DNA of 64,000 bases from JAHDHW01 sp965277415 (GTDB lineage: Bacteria; Bacteroidota; Bacteroidia; Chitinophagales; Saprospiraceae), in the NCBI GenBank assembly GCA_965277415.1, contig CBDICS010000109.1, positions 186,001 to 250,000 on the forward strand, given 5' to 3'. The notes beneath the pieces are model-generated. The model made no database searches. It was not told the origin of the DNA and was given only the letters and a program-made list of their open reading frames with translations. Made by a program: the position numbers and the translations under genes. Positions 35,085 through 43,080 of this stretch are shown here, one piece after another; the stretch's first letter is position 1, and the number at the start of each line of letters is the position of its first letter.

Positions 35085-37345
35085 TGATTTCTGTACTTGG
35101 TATACGTCATCATGGCCCTGGTTCTACAAAAAGTATGTTGAAAGCATTAAATGCTATTCAGCCAGACATGCTATTAATTGAAGGTCCTCCTGACGCTGAT
35201 AAACTTATTGAGTATGTTAGAAACCCAAAACTAAAACCTCCAGTAGCTTTATTGGTTTATGATCCCAAAGACCTCAGCCAAGCCGCATACTTTCCTTTTG
35301 CTGAGTTTTCTCCAGAGTGGCAGGCTATAAAGTTTGCTTTAGAAAAAAACATAGCTGTCCGTTTTATGGATTTGCCTCAAGGGTTTCATTTTGCAGTAAA
35401 CAAGATGGAAAAAGAAAAAAGGCAAATGACCATTGAGGTCGTAGTAGAAAATGAACCAATAGTTTCTGAAGAGGAGCAATTAATGCAAAAAGATCCTATG
35501 GCTTATGCTGCTCAAGCATCTGGGTATACAGACAGTGAACGATGGTGGGAAGTCATGTTTGAGCAAGAAGAAAACCCAGAAGCTATATTTCCAGCTATTA
35601 TAGAATTGATTGGTTCTATGCGTCAAAACCTTCCTTTTAAATCTAGGAAGGAACAACAAAGGGAAGCCTTTATGCGCAACAGTATTCGCAAAGCATTAAA
35701 AGAAGGGTATAAAAATATTGCTGTAGTTTGTGGTGCTTGGCATGCTCCTGTATTACATAACCTTCATCAATATCCTATAAAAACGGATAATGCTGTTTTA
35801 AAAGGAGTTAAAAAACTCAATACAAAATCGACTTGGGTACCTTGGACATTTAGTCGCCTTTCAACACAAAGTGGTTATCGAGCAGGCATCATCTCGCCCG
35901 CTTATTACCAGTTGCTGTATAAACATCATACAGAAATCGTAATCAGATGGATGACAAAAGTCGCTCGACTATTTCGAAAAGAATCCTTAAGTGCTTCCTC
36001 CGCTCATGTAATTGAATCTGTACGACTGACTAAAACCCTTTCAGCTATGCGGGGTCTATCTGTACCCGGGCTTGATGAAATGTATGAATCAGCGGTTTCA
36101 ATTTTTTGTGATGGTTATCATTCAAAAATGGACCTTATCCAAAAGAAATTAATCATCGGAGATGTAATGGGAATGGTTCCTCCAGAAATACCTGTAATTC
36201 CACTTCAACAAGATTTAGAAAAAAAAATAAAATCTGCTCGCCTTTCTAAAGAACGAAATTCCTCCGAAGCAGTTGAGAAAGAATTAGATCTCCGAAAACC
36301 AACTAATTTAACAGCTAGTCATTTGCTGCATCGACTTAATATTCTTGGAATAAAATGGGGTGCTAATCAAAAACTTTCAAAGAGAATTACTGGGAGTTTT
36401 AAAGAACATTGGAAACTAGAATGGCTGCCGGATTTTGCCATTTATATTATAGAAGCAGGAATGTGGGGAAATACAGTTTATACTGCTGCTAACAGTTTTG
36501 TGCTTAGCAAAGCTCAAGAAATAAAATCTCTTCCAGAAATTACAGCTTTAGTTGAATCTACCCTCAATGCTGATTTACCAGATGCCATTACGATTTTAGT
36601 TCAACGCCTCAAAGACCTCTCCGCATTGACTAAAGACGTACACAATTTGATGGAATCTTTGCCAGCACTTGTCAATGCTATACGATATGGTAGCACCCGG
36701 CAAATGGATCTTTCTTCAATTGAACAAGTAGTAGAAAACATTATTCCTCGTATTTGTATAAGCTTACCTAATGCTTGTATTAGTGTTGATGAAGAAGTCT
36801 CCAAAGAAATTTTCGAAAGACTCTTAGCTGTCAATCAATCTTTAAATATTTTAAATAAAAATGAGCACCTCGAATTATGGTATAAAGCACTTGAGAGAAT
36901 TATTAGAACACCAAATATCAATGGCATTCTAAAAGGTGGTTCTACCCGAATTTTGTTTGATAAAGAATTCTTTGATATTATTGATACTGCTACTCAGATG
37001 AGATACGCGCTCTCTCCTGCTAATGAATCTACGGCTTCAGCCTTATGGATTGAAGGATTCCTATACGGTAGTGGCTTATTGCTTATTCATCAACCCATGC
37101 TTTGGAATATTTTAGATGAATGGATTCATGAATTGGAAATGTCTCCTACTTTCACCACATTACTTCCCTTATTGCGAAGAACGTTTTCCGAATTTTCTGG
37201 GCCAGAAAGGCAAAAAATGATGGAATTAGCAAAACGCGGCAAAATCAGTGAAAAAGAAAAACAGGTAGTCTATTCGTTCGATGAAGAAAGAGCTCAAAGG
37301 GTATTGCCCACTGCGAAATTGCTACTTGGATTAGGAAATAGCTAA
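35084..37345 (+). CDS. DUF5682-family protein
   Basis: 753 aa, no signal peptide. The first part has a GIRHHGPGS motif (6-14), LLIEGPPDADKL (about 31-42) and, near residue 215, IAVVCGAWHAPVL. This trio of GxxH, E-G-P and G-x-x-H segments resembles the arrangement in the TIKI/TraB/ChaN/EreA superfamily of metal- or haem-dependent hydrolase-like domains; that link is my inference. The remainder (about 330-753) is helical. DUF5682 genes are known partners of DUF5691 and MoxR ATPases. The start overlaps the ATPase stop. No VWA gene follows; the next gene is scpA on the other strand. Confidence 0.75.
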   Translation: MISVLGIRHHGPGSTKSMLKALNAIQPDMLLIEGPPDADKLIEYVRNPKLKPPVALLVYDPKDLSQAAYFPFAEFSPEWQAIKFALEKNIAVRFMDLPQGFHFAVNKMEKEKRQMTIEVVVENEPIVSEEEQLMQKDPMAYAAQASGYTDSERWWEVMFEQEENPEAIFPAIIELIGSMRQNLPFKSRKEQQREAFMRNSIRKALKEGYKNIAVVCGAWHAPVLHNLHQYPIKTDNAVLKGVKKLNTKSTWVPWTFSRLSTQSGYRAGIISPAYYQLLYKHHTEIVIRWMTKVARLFRKESLSASSAHVIESVRLTKTLSAMRGLSVPGLDEMYESAVSIFCDGYHSKMDLIQKKLIIGDVMGMVPPEIPVIPLQQDLEKKIKSARLSKERNSSEAVEKELDLRKPTNLTASHLLHRLNILGIKWGANQKLSKRITGSFKEHWKLEWLPDFAIYIIEAGMWGNTVYTAANSFVLSKAQEIKSLPEITALVESTLNADLPDAITILVQRLKDLSALTKDVHNLMESLPALVNAIRYGSTRQMDLSSIEQVVENIIPRICISLPNACISVDEEVSKEIFERLLAVNQSLNILNKNEHLELWYKALERIIRTPNINGILKGGSTRILFDKEFFDIIDTATQMRYALSPANESTASALWIEGFLYGSGLLLIHQPMLWNILDEWIHELEMSPTFTTLLPLLRRTFSEFSGPERQKMMELAKRGKISEKEKQVVYSFDEERAQRVLPTAKLLLGLGNS

Positions 37346-37411
37346 TCGGTCTGCGACTTTGTGAGCATTCCTTCGGAATTTGTGAGGTGTGATCGGCCTG
37401 CGGCCTTGTGA
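37345..37411. repeat. Dispersed hairpin repeat copy
   Basis: Three units follow the DUF5682 stop: GGTC/GACT with loop TGC, ATTCC/GGAAT with loop TTC, and GGCC/GGCC with loop TGC, separated by TTTGTGA and GTGATC spacers. They could also work as the end of the operon transcript. Confidence 0.75.
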
Positions 37412-37479
37412 AGTCTTGCTTCTGGCGATGCTGGAAATCTTTAGGATTTGACTATATGATGATTATGCTATTGCAATAT

Positions 37480-38274
37480 TTACTCCTCTTCTTCAGAAAT
37501 GGTTCCATCATGAATAACATCAGGCCGCTCATCTTCTTCGGGTATAGTCAACCAGAAATTATTAACGCCTAAGCCAAGGATACATTTCACCTTTTGCATA
37601 TTTAGCAATTCTAAAAGGCCAAGGAAGGTTACGATGGCGTGAACACGATTCTCACATTTTCCAAATATGGTTTCAAAGTTTGTTTTCTTACCCTTTTTTA
37701 CTTTTGAAAGAATAAAAACTTGCTGACCGGGAACAGTATGGCTATAAGCATAAACTTGATGAACTGTTTTCTTATTTCGATCTTCAAGCCTAGTAAGCAT
37801 TCTTTCAAATGCCTTCATCAATTTAAACAGAGTCAAGGACTCTAATTCTACATCTACTAAGGCTCGCTCTGCGATCTTTTTCAATTCTTTAGCCGTATTT
37901 CCCCTTGGGTTTTTATATGAACGATCTTCTTCCAACGTTCTCATCTCTTCTAAAATACTTTTGTACCGTTTGTATTCTAGTAGACGTGCAACTAATTCCT
38001 CTCGGGGATCGATTTCATTTCCTTCATCATCAAGGGGTTTACGAGGAATCAACATTTTAGCTTTGATTCGCATCAAAGTAGCAGCAACTAAAATAAATTC
38101 ACTAGCTAAATCAATATTCAAAGACTCCAATTGCTGAATATAAGCTAAAAAGTCATTCGTGATTTTGGAAATAGGAATATCATGAATGTCTAACTCATCT
38201 CGTTCAATAAAGAAAAGTAGCAAATCAAAAGGGCCTTCAAACTGAGGCAAAACTATATTATATCCAGCATTCAT
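37480..38274 (-). CDS. scpA: Segregation and condensation protein A
   Basis: 264 aa from the ATG at 38274 (MNAGYNIVLPQFEGPFDLLLFFIERDELDIHDIPIS, the classic ScpA start); the TTG three codons upstream lies in the promoter. ScpA is the kleisin that bridges the SMC head domains; the N-terminal helical part (about 1-90, with LVAATLMRIKAKMLIP) and the C-terminal winged helix (about 200-250, ENRVHAIVTFLGLLELLNMQKVKC) are present. It compacts and segregates chromosomes with SMC and ScpB. No scpB is adjacent. A -7 promoter element ends 6 nt before the start codon, so the mRNA has almost no leader. Confidence 0.93.
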   Translation of the reverse strand: MNAGYNIVLPQFEGPFDLLLFFIERDELDIHDIPISKITNDFLAYIQQLESLNIDLASEFILVAATLMRIKAKMLIPRKPLDDEGNEIDPREELVARLLEYKRYKSILEEMRTLEEDRSYKNPRGNTAKELKKIAERALVDVELESLTLFKLMKAFERMLTRLEDRNKKTVHQVYAYSHTVPGQQVFILSKVKKGKKTNFETIFGKCENRVHAIVTFLGLLELLNMQKVKCILGLGVNNFWLTIPEEDERPDVIHDGTISEEEE

Positions 38275-38280
38275 AGCCCA

Positions 38281-38288
38281 CAAAGATA
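38281..38288 (-). promoter_or_regulatory. -7 element of scpA, 6 nt before the start codon
   Basis: Minus-strand TATCTTTG, exact consensus. With initiation a few bases downstream the transcript would begin within about 0-3 nt of the ATG at 38274. Confidence 0.6.
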
Positions 38289-38360
38289 AGGATTAATCCT
38301 GAAGTTATCTTTTTCAGCATCTGCTTATTTTGAGTTCTAAATGAAATCGCTTCACTCGTC

Positions 38361-38477
38361 GTCGACCTTCGGTCCTGTGATGTAGTGATCGTCCTACGGA
38401 CTATGCAATTTTGTGATCGCTTCGCTTGTGATCGACCTTCGGTCTTGTGATCAGCCCTAATGGGCTTTGTGAAGTCT
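38361..38477. repeat. Dispersed hairpin repeat array (largest copy)
   Basis: Five units in tandem: GACC/GGTC (loop TTC), GTCC/GGAC (loop TAC), GCTTCGC, GACC/GGTC (loop TTC) and AGCCC/GGGCT (loop TAAT). Each lies between GTGATC-type and TTGTGA-type spacers. It fills the gap between the divergent scpA and RsmI-like genes. Confidence 0.8.
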
Positions 38478-38539
38478 TGCTTTCAGTGACTCTTGCGATC
38501 GCAATGACTTATGATCACTGTCTTTGTATTTTCCCATTC

Positions 38540-38555
38540 TATCTTTGTAACTTTG
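38540..38555 (+). promoter_or_regulatory. Two abutting -7-like elements before the RsmI-like gene
   Basis: TATCTTTG (38540-38547) followed directly by TAACTTTG (38548-38555); both match TAnnTTTG, and the second touches the ATG at 38556. The first would start transcription at or just before the ATG. Confidence 0.55.
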
Positions 38556-39290
38556 ATGAATCAAAAATTTAATAATTTGTCAAAAGGAAAATTATACCTT
38601 ATCCCTACTCCACTTGGTGAGACAAGTGTGGAAACAATTCCTACTTATGTAATTGAAATTTTGCATCGTTTAGATTTTTTTATTGCTGAAAGAGCAAAAA
38701 CAGCCAGACATTTTATAAAAAGCACGAATCCGAGGAAAGCATTTAGTGAATTATCTTTTTCTGAGCTTAATAAACATACGCTTCCTGAGGAGATCCCTTC
38801 TTTTCTGAACCCTGCTATGGAAGGTCATGATATTGGATTATTATCTGAAGCTGGATGTCCTGGAGTAGCAGACCCAGGAGCAGAGATCGTCAAGATTGCC
38901 CACCAAAATAATATTGAGGTTGTCCCACTTGTCGGTCCTTCTTCTATTCTATTAGCACTTATGGCTTCTGGAATGGATGGCCAATCTTTTGCTTTTCAAG
39001 GCTATTTATCTCCTAAACCTTTTGAATTGGCTAAAGATTTAAAAAGGCTGGAACAGCAGTCTATAAAATTTAAGCAAACACAGATTTTTATCGAAACGCC
39101 TTATCGAAATAATAAATTGATCGAACAGGCAATCAAAACACTTTCTCCATCTACTAGATTTTGTATAGCCGCCAATCTTACTTTGGAAACTCAATTTGTT
39201 AAAACTAGAACAATTAAACATTGGAGATCAAAAAATCCACCAACGCTTCATAAGGTTCCTTCGATTTTTTTGATTCAGGGGGGAGGCTGA
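38556..39290 (+). CDS. RsmI-like tetrapyrrole-methylase-family SAM methyltransferase
   Basis: 244 aa from the ATG at 38556; a longer frame from 38511 runs through the promoter and is rejected. The sequence KGKLYLIPTPLGETSVETIP is the N-terminal motif of the RsmI/YraL group; GLLSEAGCPGVADPGAEIVKIAHQNNIEVVPLVGPSSILLALMASGMDGQSFAFQGYLS carries the family SAM-binding and substrate motifs. RsmI 2'-O-methylates C1402 of 16S rRNA; Bacteroidota often have this variant as well as canonical RsmI, so the exact target is uncertain. Single gene between two repeat-filled gaps. Confidence 0.88.
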   Translation: MNQKFNNLSKGKLYLIPTPLGETSVETIPTYVIEILHRLDFFIAERAKTARHFIKSTNPRKAFSELSFSELNKHTLPEEIPSFLNPAMEGHDIGLLSEAGCPGVADPGAEIVKIAHQNNIEVVPLVGPSSILLALMASGMDGQSFAFQGYLSPKPFELAKDLKRLEQQSIKFKQTQIFIETPYRNNKLIEQAIKTLSPSTRFCIAANLTLETQFVKTRTIKHWRSKNPPTLHKVPSIFLIQGGG

Positions 39291-39294
39291 TTTT

Positions 39295-39395
39295 GTGATC
39301 AGTCTTTCAGACTATGCGATTTGGTGATCGCTTCGCTTGTGAAGTGCTACTTTTGGCATACTTACAAAATTCTAATCACTCATTTTCACTTTATT
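39295..39395. repeat. Dispersed hairpin repeat copy with tail
   Basis: GTGATC with stem AGTCT/AGACT (loop TTC), then GTGATC with GCTTCGC and TTGTGA, then the tail GTGCTACTTTTGGCA and an AT-rich stretch ending CTCATTTTCACT. Same order as the copy at 9381-9482. Confidence 0.8.
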
Positions 39396-39449
39396 AAAAC
39401 TATTGGATAATCTTGGTGCATTTATTGTCAATCTACTTATAGAAGTTGT

Positions 39450-39545
39450 TCCAGATTTGTATTATGGTGATTAGTCCTATTGGGCTTTGTGAGGTATTGC
39501 TTCTAGTATATTCAATAATTTTGACAGTTTGTCGCCACTTTACTC
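39450..39545. repeat. Dispersed hairpin repeat copy with tail
   Basis: GATTTGTATTATG leads into GTGATT with stem AGTCC/GGGCT (loop TATT, one wobble), TTTGTGA, and a tail (GGTATTGCTTCTAGT ... CACTTTACTCAAA) related to the other copies. A GAAGTTGTTC fragment of the MITE-like end lies just before it at 39442. Confidence 0.65.
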
Positions 39546-39615
39546 AAACTACCAGCTAATCTTATGATTGTCATGGCAAATCCATAACAAATTAGCGAGT
39601 TTTGTCGTTTTATAC

Positions 39616-39623
39616 TAACTTTG
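39616..39623 (+). promoter_or_regulatory. -7 element of the DUF6089 gene
   Basis: TAACTTTG, exact match to TAnnTTTG; about 48 nt before the GTG start at 39672. It overlaps the TTG that would begin a longer frame, which supports the downstream start. Confidence 0.55.
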
Positions 39624-39671
39624 TGCTCTCATGAACAGAAGGCTATAATCAGCCTACAAAAAAACTCAATC

Positions 39672-40484
39672 GTGAAGAAAGGAATATTTAGTTTATTATT
39701 TGTTTCAATGTTTTTTCTGGCACAGGCGCAGATAGGATGGGAAGCTGGTGGTTGGCTGGGAACTTCGATGTATTTTGGTGATCTTAATACAGAATTCAAC
39801 CTAAAACCTGCTTTAGCTGGTGGTTTAATAGGTCGATATAATTTTAATGATCGAATTTGTTTAAAATTTTCTGCTAACTATGGCTCTGTCAGCGCTGATG
39901 ATGCAGATTCGGAAAACACTTTCCAACAAACCAGAAATCTACACTTTAGATCTAGGTTATTTGATGGAACAACTCAGATTGAATTTAACTTCTTACCATA
40001 TATTCATGGAAGTAAAGATCAGTTTTATACTCCTTATATTTTTGCAGGTTTTTCGGTCTTTCATTTTGAGCCCCAAGCTGAATACCAAGGAGAATGGGTT
40101 GACCTTAGGCCACTAGGAACAGAAGGTCAATTTAAAGGAGAAGAATACTCTACCACTCAAGGCGCGATGGCTTATGGTATTGGCTTGAAATTAGACCTTA
40201 GCTATGAATGGAGTTTAAATTTTGAATTAAGCTCTCGTAGATTGTTTACAGATTATTTAGATGATGTAAGCACCGTTTATCCAGATCTTAATGATTTAGA
40301 ATCCTTACATGGGCAAATTGCTGTTGATTTATCTGATCCTTCTATTCCTTCTCCCGAGGGCATAAAACTAGGCCAAACAGGCCGCCAACGTGGTAATCCT
40401 GGTGCAAATGATATTTTTGTATTTATGAGTGTTGGTTTGGTTTATTACTTTGGAGATATTCGCTGTCCTCCTTATTCTAGGTAG
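39672..40484 (+). CDS. DUF6089-family outer-membrane beta-barrel protein, GTG start
   Basis: 270 aa from a GTG at 39672, chosen because it gives a clean signal peptide (VKKGIFSLLFVSMFFLAQAQ); the longer frame from a TTG at 39621 overlaps the promoter and puts a non-signal sequence in front. The mature protein opens IGWEAGGWLGTSMYFGDLNTEFN, the DUF6089 hallmark, and continues as antiparallel strands with FYTPYIFAGFSVFHFEP and the conserved end SVGLVYYFGDIRCP. It should be a small outer-membrane barrel; function unknown. Single gene flanked by hairpin repeats on both sides. Confidence 0.8.
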   Translation: MKKGIFSLLFVSMFFLAQAQIGWEAGGWLGTSMYFGDLNTEFNLKPALAGGLIGRYNFNDRICLKFSANYGSVSADDADSENTFQQTRNLHFRSRLFDGTTQIEFNFLPYIHGSKDQFYTPYIFAGFSVFHFEPQAEYQGEWVDLRPLGTEGQFKGEEYSTTQGAMAYGIGLKLDLSYEWSLNFELSSRRLFTDYLDDVSTVYPDLNDLESLHGQIAVDLSDPSIPSPEGIKLGQTGRQRGNPGANDIFVFMSVGLVYYFGDIRCPPYSR

Positions 40485-40494
40485 ATGGTGAGAA

Positions 40495-40533
40495 GTGATT
40501 GACCTGCGGTCTGGTGATCGGCTTCGCCTTGTG
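40495..40533. repeat. Dispersed hairpin repeat copy
   Basis: GTGATT with stem GACC/GGTC (loop TGC), then GTGATC with stem GGC/GCC (loop TTC) and TTGTGA, placed between the convergent DUF6089 gene and the yfbK fragment, where it could help end transcription. Confidence 0.75.
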
Positions 40534-40555
40534 AGGAAACCGACCACCAAAACGT

Positions 40556-41194
40556 TTATTTTTCCGCATTCATATTTTGGTCCCCTTTGAAAGATCGAGC
40601 CAAATCAATTAGAGTGATAAACTCATCCCGATATCCGTATTTGTCTTTTCCTTTGGCTTGAATCGCTAATTCTTCTATTTGATCAAATGTTGCAGAGCCT
40701 TTATACTTTGAATCTCGAAGGAGCATTCCAAAACCAGCAACTGCCGCAGAGAATTTAAAGTTTTCAGAAGCTTCTTCTAAGGTTGAGCCATTATCTTTAG
40801 CGATCAATTCAAATGGAATACTAGTATCACTATCTGGTTTTTTGTATCGAATTTTTATAGTCATCAAATCTAGGTCATCATTTGCTGAAGCTTTAAGGTT
40901 TCGATCTTGATATTTTAATTTATCTATACTCGTAGTCATTGATTCTTTTGAATCTGCGGGGATTACTTCATAAAGTGCCGTTACGGTATGTCCAGCTCCC
41001 ATATCTCCAGAATCTTTAGCATCATTATTAAAATCTTCATCTTTCATTTTACGGTTTTCATAACCAATAAGTCGATATTCTTTGACATGAGTAGGATTAA
41101 ATTCTACTTGTAATTTTACGTCTTTCGCGATTGTATAAAGTGTTTTTGTCAGTTCTGTTACCAGTACTTTTTTAGCTTCCTTAATATTTTTCTG
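40556..41194 (-). pseudogene. Truncated yfbK-like gene: C-terminal (DUF3520) fragment of a VWA-domain protein
   Basis: The open frame runs from 41194, just after an in-frame TAA at 41197-41195, to the stop at 40556 (212 codons). The first residues (NIKEAKKVLVTELTKTLYTIAKDVKLQVEFNPTHVKEYRLIGYENRKMKDEDFNNDAKDSGDMGAGHTVTALYEVIP) match the end of YfbK-type VWA proteins, which are about 550-600 aa. The signal peptide and the whole VWA domain are missing, similarity stops abruptly at about 41190, and there is no good start codon at the front. An internal ATG at 41047 gives only 163 aa. I read this as the remnant of a 5' deletion. Confidence 0.75.
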
Positions 41195-41446
41195 TTATGT
41201 TGAGATTTGTTCTAAATGGTATGCTACGAAACACTTCAATGTAATTGATAATGAGTCAAACTATAGATTTATAATGAATTCTAATTTTGCGAAGGCAAAT
41301 AAAAATGTGAAGTATATTTTGGTATTATTTTCATTGTTTCGAACCTTAATTTAAGCTCTTTTATTATAAATACACTATTATTAAGACTATAAACTTTATT
41401 TCTTCTACGAAATTGCCCCTTAGAATTATTTAAAAATTAATACAGC
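41195..41446. other. Intergenic region upstream of the yfbK fragment
   Basis: AT-rich sequence that replaces the missing part of yfbK; no coding similarity, insertion-sequence end or RNA recognised. It must hold the YjbQ promoter on the plus strand, but no clear -7 element was found. Confidence 0.4.
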
Positions 41447-41857
41447 ATGATAAATCAATATGAATTTTCTCTTCCCCTATTCTCACGTGGTTATCATATT
41501 ATAACAAATGAGGTGCTTCAACATATTCCAAATTTCCCTGAAACGGGCATTCTTACGCTTTTCATAAAACATACGTCTGCTGGACTTACGATCAATGAAA
41601 ATGCAGATCCTTCTGTCCTAGTAGACTATGAAAGTATTTTTAATAAAATTGTACCTGAGCATCTTCCTTTTTTAACGCACACTGTAGAAGGTCCTGATGA
41701 TATGCCAGCACATATTAAAGCTACTTTAGTCGGTTCTTCAGTAAGTATTCCTATCACTAAAGGGCAATTAAATCTAGGCATATGGCAGGGAATTTACCTT
41801 TGTGAGTTTCGAAACCATGGAGGGAGTCGAAAGTTGGTGGCCACTATTTATTCCTAG
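41447..41857 (+). CDS. YjbQ/UPF0047-family protein
   Basis: 136 aa, the normal length for the family. The motifs TGILTLFIKHTSAGLTINENADPSVLVDYE, HTVEGPDDMPAHIKATLVGSSVSIPI and LGIWQGIYLCEFRNHGGSRKLVATI are complete, including the histidines thought to bind metal. Family members show weak thiamine-phosphate synthase activity in vitro, which explains the common name secondary thiamine-phosphate synthase; the true role is unsettled. Cytoplasmic, single gene. Confidence 0.92.
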   Translation: MINQYEFSLPLFSRGYHIITNEVLQHIPNFPETGILTLFIKHTSAGLTINENADPSVLVDYESIFNKIVPEHLPFLTHTVEGPDDMPAHIKATLVGSSVSIPITKGQLNLGIWQGIYLCEFRNHGGSRKLVATIYS

Positions 41858-41959
41858 TGATCTAGTTTAGAAGCCTGTTTAAGAACTATTAACGGGGCTA
41901 TAAAAACGTCTTTTTTGACTAAGTGAATAAACCAGATTCTAATTCTTTATCGAATCTTC

Positions 41960-41967
41960 TACCTTTG
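41960..41967 (+). promoter_or_regulatory. -7 element of the LysE-family gene, 5 nt before the start codon
   Basis: TACCTTTG, exact consensus, separated from the ATG at 41973 by TATTA. The transcript would start at or beside the ATG. Confidence 0.6.
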
Positions 41968-41972
41968 TATTA

Positions 41973-42590
41973 ATGGATGCATTGCTCAATGGGATCAAAT
42001 ATGGACTTTTCCTGACGATACTTGTCGGACCTTTAGTCTTTGCGCTTATTCATGCTGGTGTTGAGCGGGGTTTTAGAGCAGGTGTTATGATTGGTTTAGG
42101 AATATGGTTTAGCGACTTCCTCTTTATTCTAGGCGTTTTCTTTGGTTTTTCTTATTTAAAGGCACTCACGGAATGGCAATATTTCGAACTTACGGTTGGC
42201 ACCGCAGGAGGAATTATTCTAATTTTTACTGGGATAGTTACTTTAATCTCAAAAACGCCAGATATCAATAAAAGTAAAAAGCTGACAGGAACATATCTAG
42301 CGCTCTGGATTAAAGGCTTTGTGATTAATACGCTAAACCCTTTTACAGTCTTCTTTTGGGTATTGGTCATGACAACTGTTGTTGCAGATAGTAATTATAC
42401 CCATGTTCAATCCTCTTTATATTTTGGAGGTATCCTTGGTACCATAATAATTACGGATTCAATGAAAGTCTTATTAGCTAAAAAACTAAGGCATTATTTG
42501 GAAATGCATCATCTGATTTGGGTACGAAGAATAACTGGAATTGCTTTGATTATTTTTGGACTTGTGTTGATTGGCCGGGTGATTATGTGA
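41973..42590 (+). CDS. LysE-family amino-acid/metabolite exporter
   Basis: 205 aa with six predicted membrane helices. The N-terminal GIKYGLFLTILVGPLVFALIHAGVERGFRAGVMIGLGIWFSDFLFI contains the LysE/RhtB pattern GPxxxxxxxxxxxxGxxxGxxxxxGxxxxD, and GFVINTLNPFTVFFWVLVMT is the second conserved loop. It should export a small solute such as an amino acid. Its stop codon lies inside a tandem 8-bp repeat (42581-42636), so the last residues GRVIM are partly encoded by the repeat. A -7 element 5 nt before the ATG suggests near-leaderless expression. Confidence 0.85.
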   Translation: MDALLNGIKYGLFLTILVGPLVFALIHAGVERGFRAGVMIGLGIWFSDFLFILGVFFGFSYLKALTEWQYFELTVGTAGGIILIFTGIVTLISKTPDINKSKKLTGTYLALWIKGFVINTLNPFTVFFWVLVMTTVVADSNYTHVQSSLYFGGILGTIIITDSMKVLLAKKLRHYLEMHHLIWVRRITGIALIIFGLVLIGRVIM

Positions 42591-42636
42591 TTATGTGGTT
42601 ATGTGGTTATGTGGTTATGTGGTTATGTGGTTATGT
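42581..42636 (+). repeat. Seven tandem copies of an 8-bp unit (GRTTATGT)
   Basis: Two GATTATGT units followed by five GGTTATGT units, in perfect register. The array overlaps the 3' end of the LysE gene and stands 70 bp before a four-helix-bundle gene. Confidence 0.95.
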
Positions 42637-42706
42637 TAAAATCGGAAAAAAATACTAGATTTTATGGAATTTGATAGGGTTTGGAGTCTTAATAAGTAAA
42701 AGATAA

Positions 42707-43072
42707 ATGATGACTCAAACCGAATTCAATCAAATATTTAGAAAAAGAACAAAAAGACTAGCGATCAAGGTTTTTAATTTTTGTGCTCAAATTCCAAAAA
42801 CTGATGCGTCACGAATAATAAGTCGACAATTGATGAGGTCAGCTTCATCAGTTGGGGCAAATTTCCGTGCAGTATGCATTGGTAGATCCCTAAAAGAAAA
42901 ATTTGCTAAAATTTGTATCGTTGTTGAAGAAGCGGATGAAACCTTATATTGGTTAGAACTCCTCGAAGAATCAAGTCTAAATATACCAATCCCAGCAGAA
43001 ATCAAACAAGAAGCCTTAGAAATATCAAAAGTAATGGCTGTATCTAGAAAAAAGATTAAGGCTCTTTTGTAA
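42707..43072 (+). CDS. Four-helix-bundle protein of the S23/23S rRNA intervening-sequence family
   Basis: 121 aa, all helical. The segment RQLMRSASSVGANFRAVCIGRSLKEKFAKICIVVEEADETLYWLELLEES is the family signature (R-S-xx-S-x-xx-N ... E-ADE-x-x-W-L). Members were first seen as ORFs in intervening sequences of 23S rRNA genes, but most, like this one, stand alone in Bacteroidota genomes; they form pentamers and their role is unknown. The start is the ATG at 42707 or the next one at 42710. It is preceded by a tandem 8-bp repeat and followed by a hairpin. A decayed relative lies at 49225-49540. Confidence 0.88.
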   Translation: MMTQTEFNQIFRKRTKRLAIKVFNFCAQIPKTDASRIISRQLMRSASSVGANFRAVCIGRSLKEKFAKICIVVEEADETLYWLELLEESSLNIPIPAEIKQEALEISKVMAVSRKKIKALL

Positions 43073-43080
43073 GATACTTA

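Noticed and set aside
38511..38555. Upstream start for the RsmI-like protein
   Set aside because: The extra 15 residues would be encoded by promoter sequence with two TAnnTTTG elements and have no family similarity.
37345..40533. CRISPR array
   Set aside because: The repeats are short hairpin units with variable stems and no constant-length spacers; no cas genes are present.
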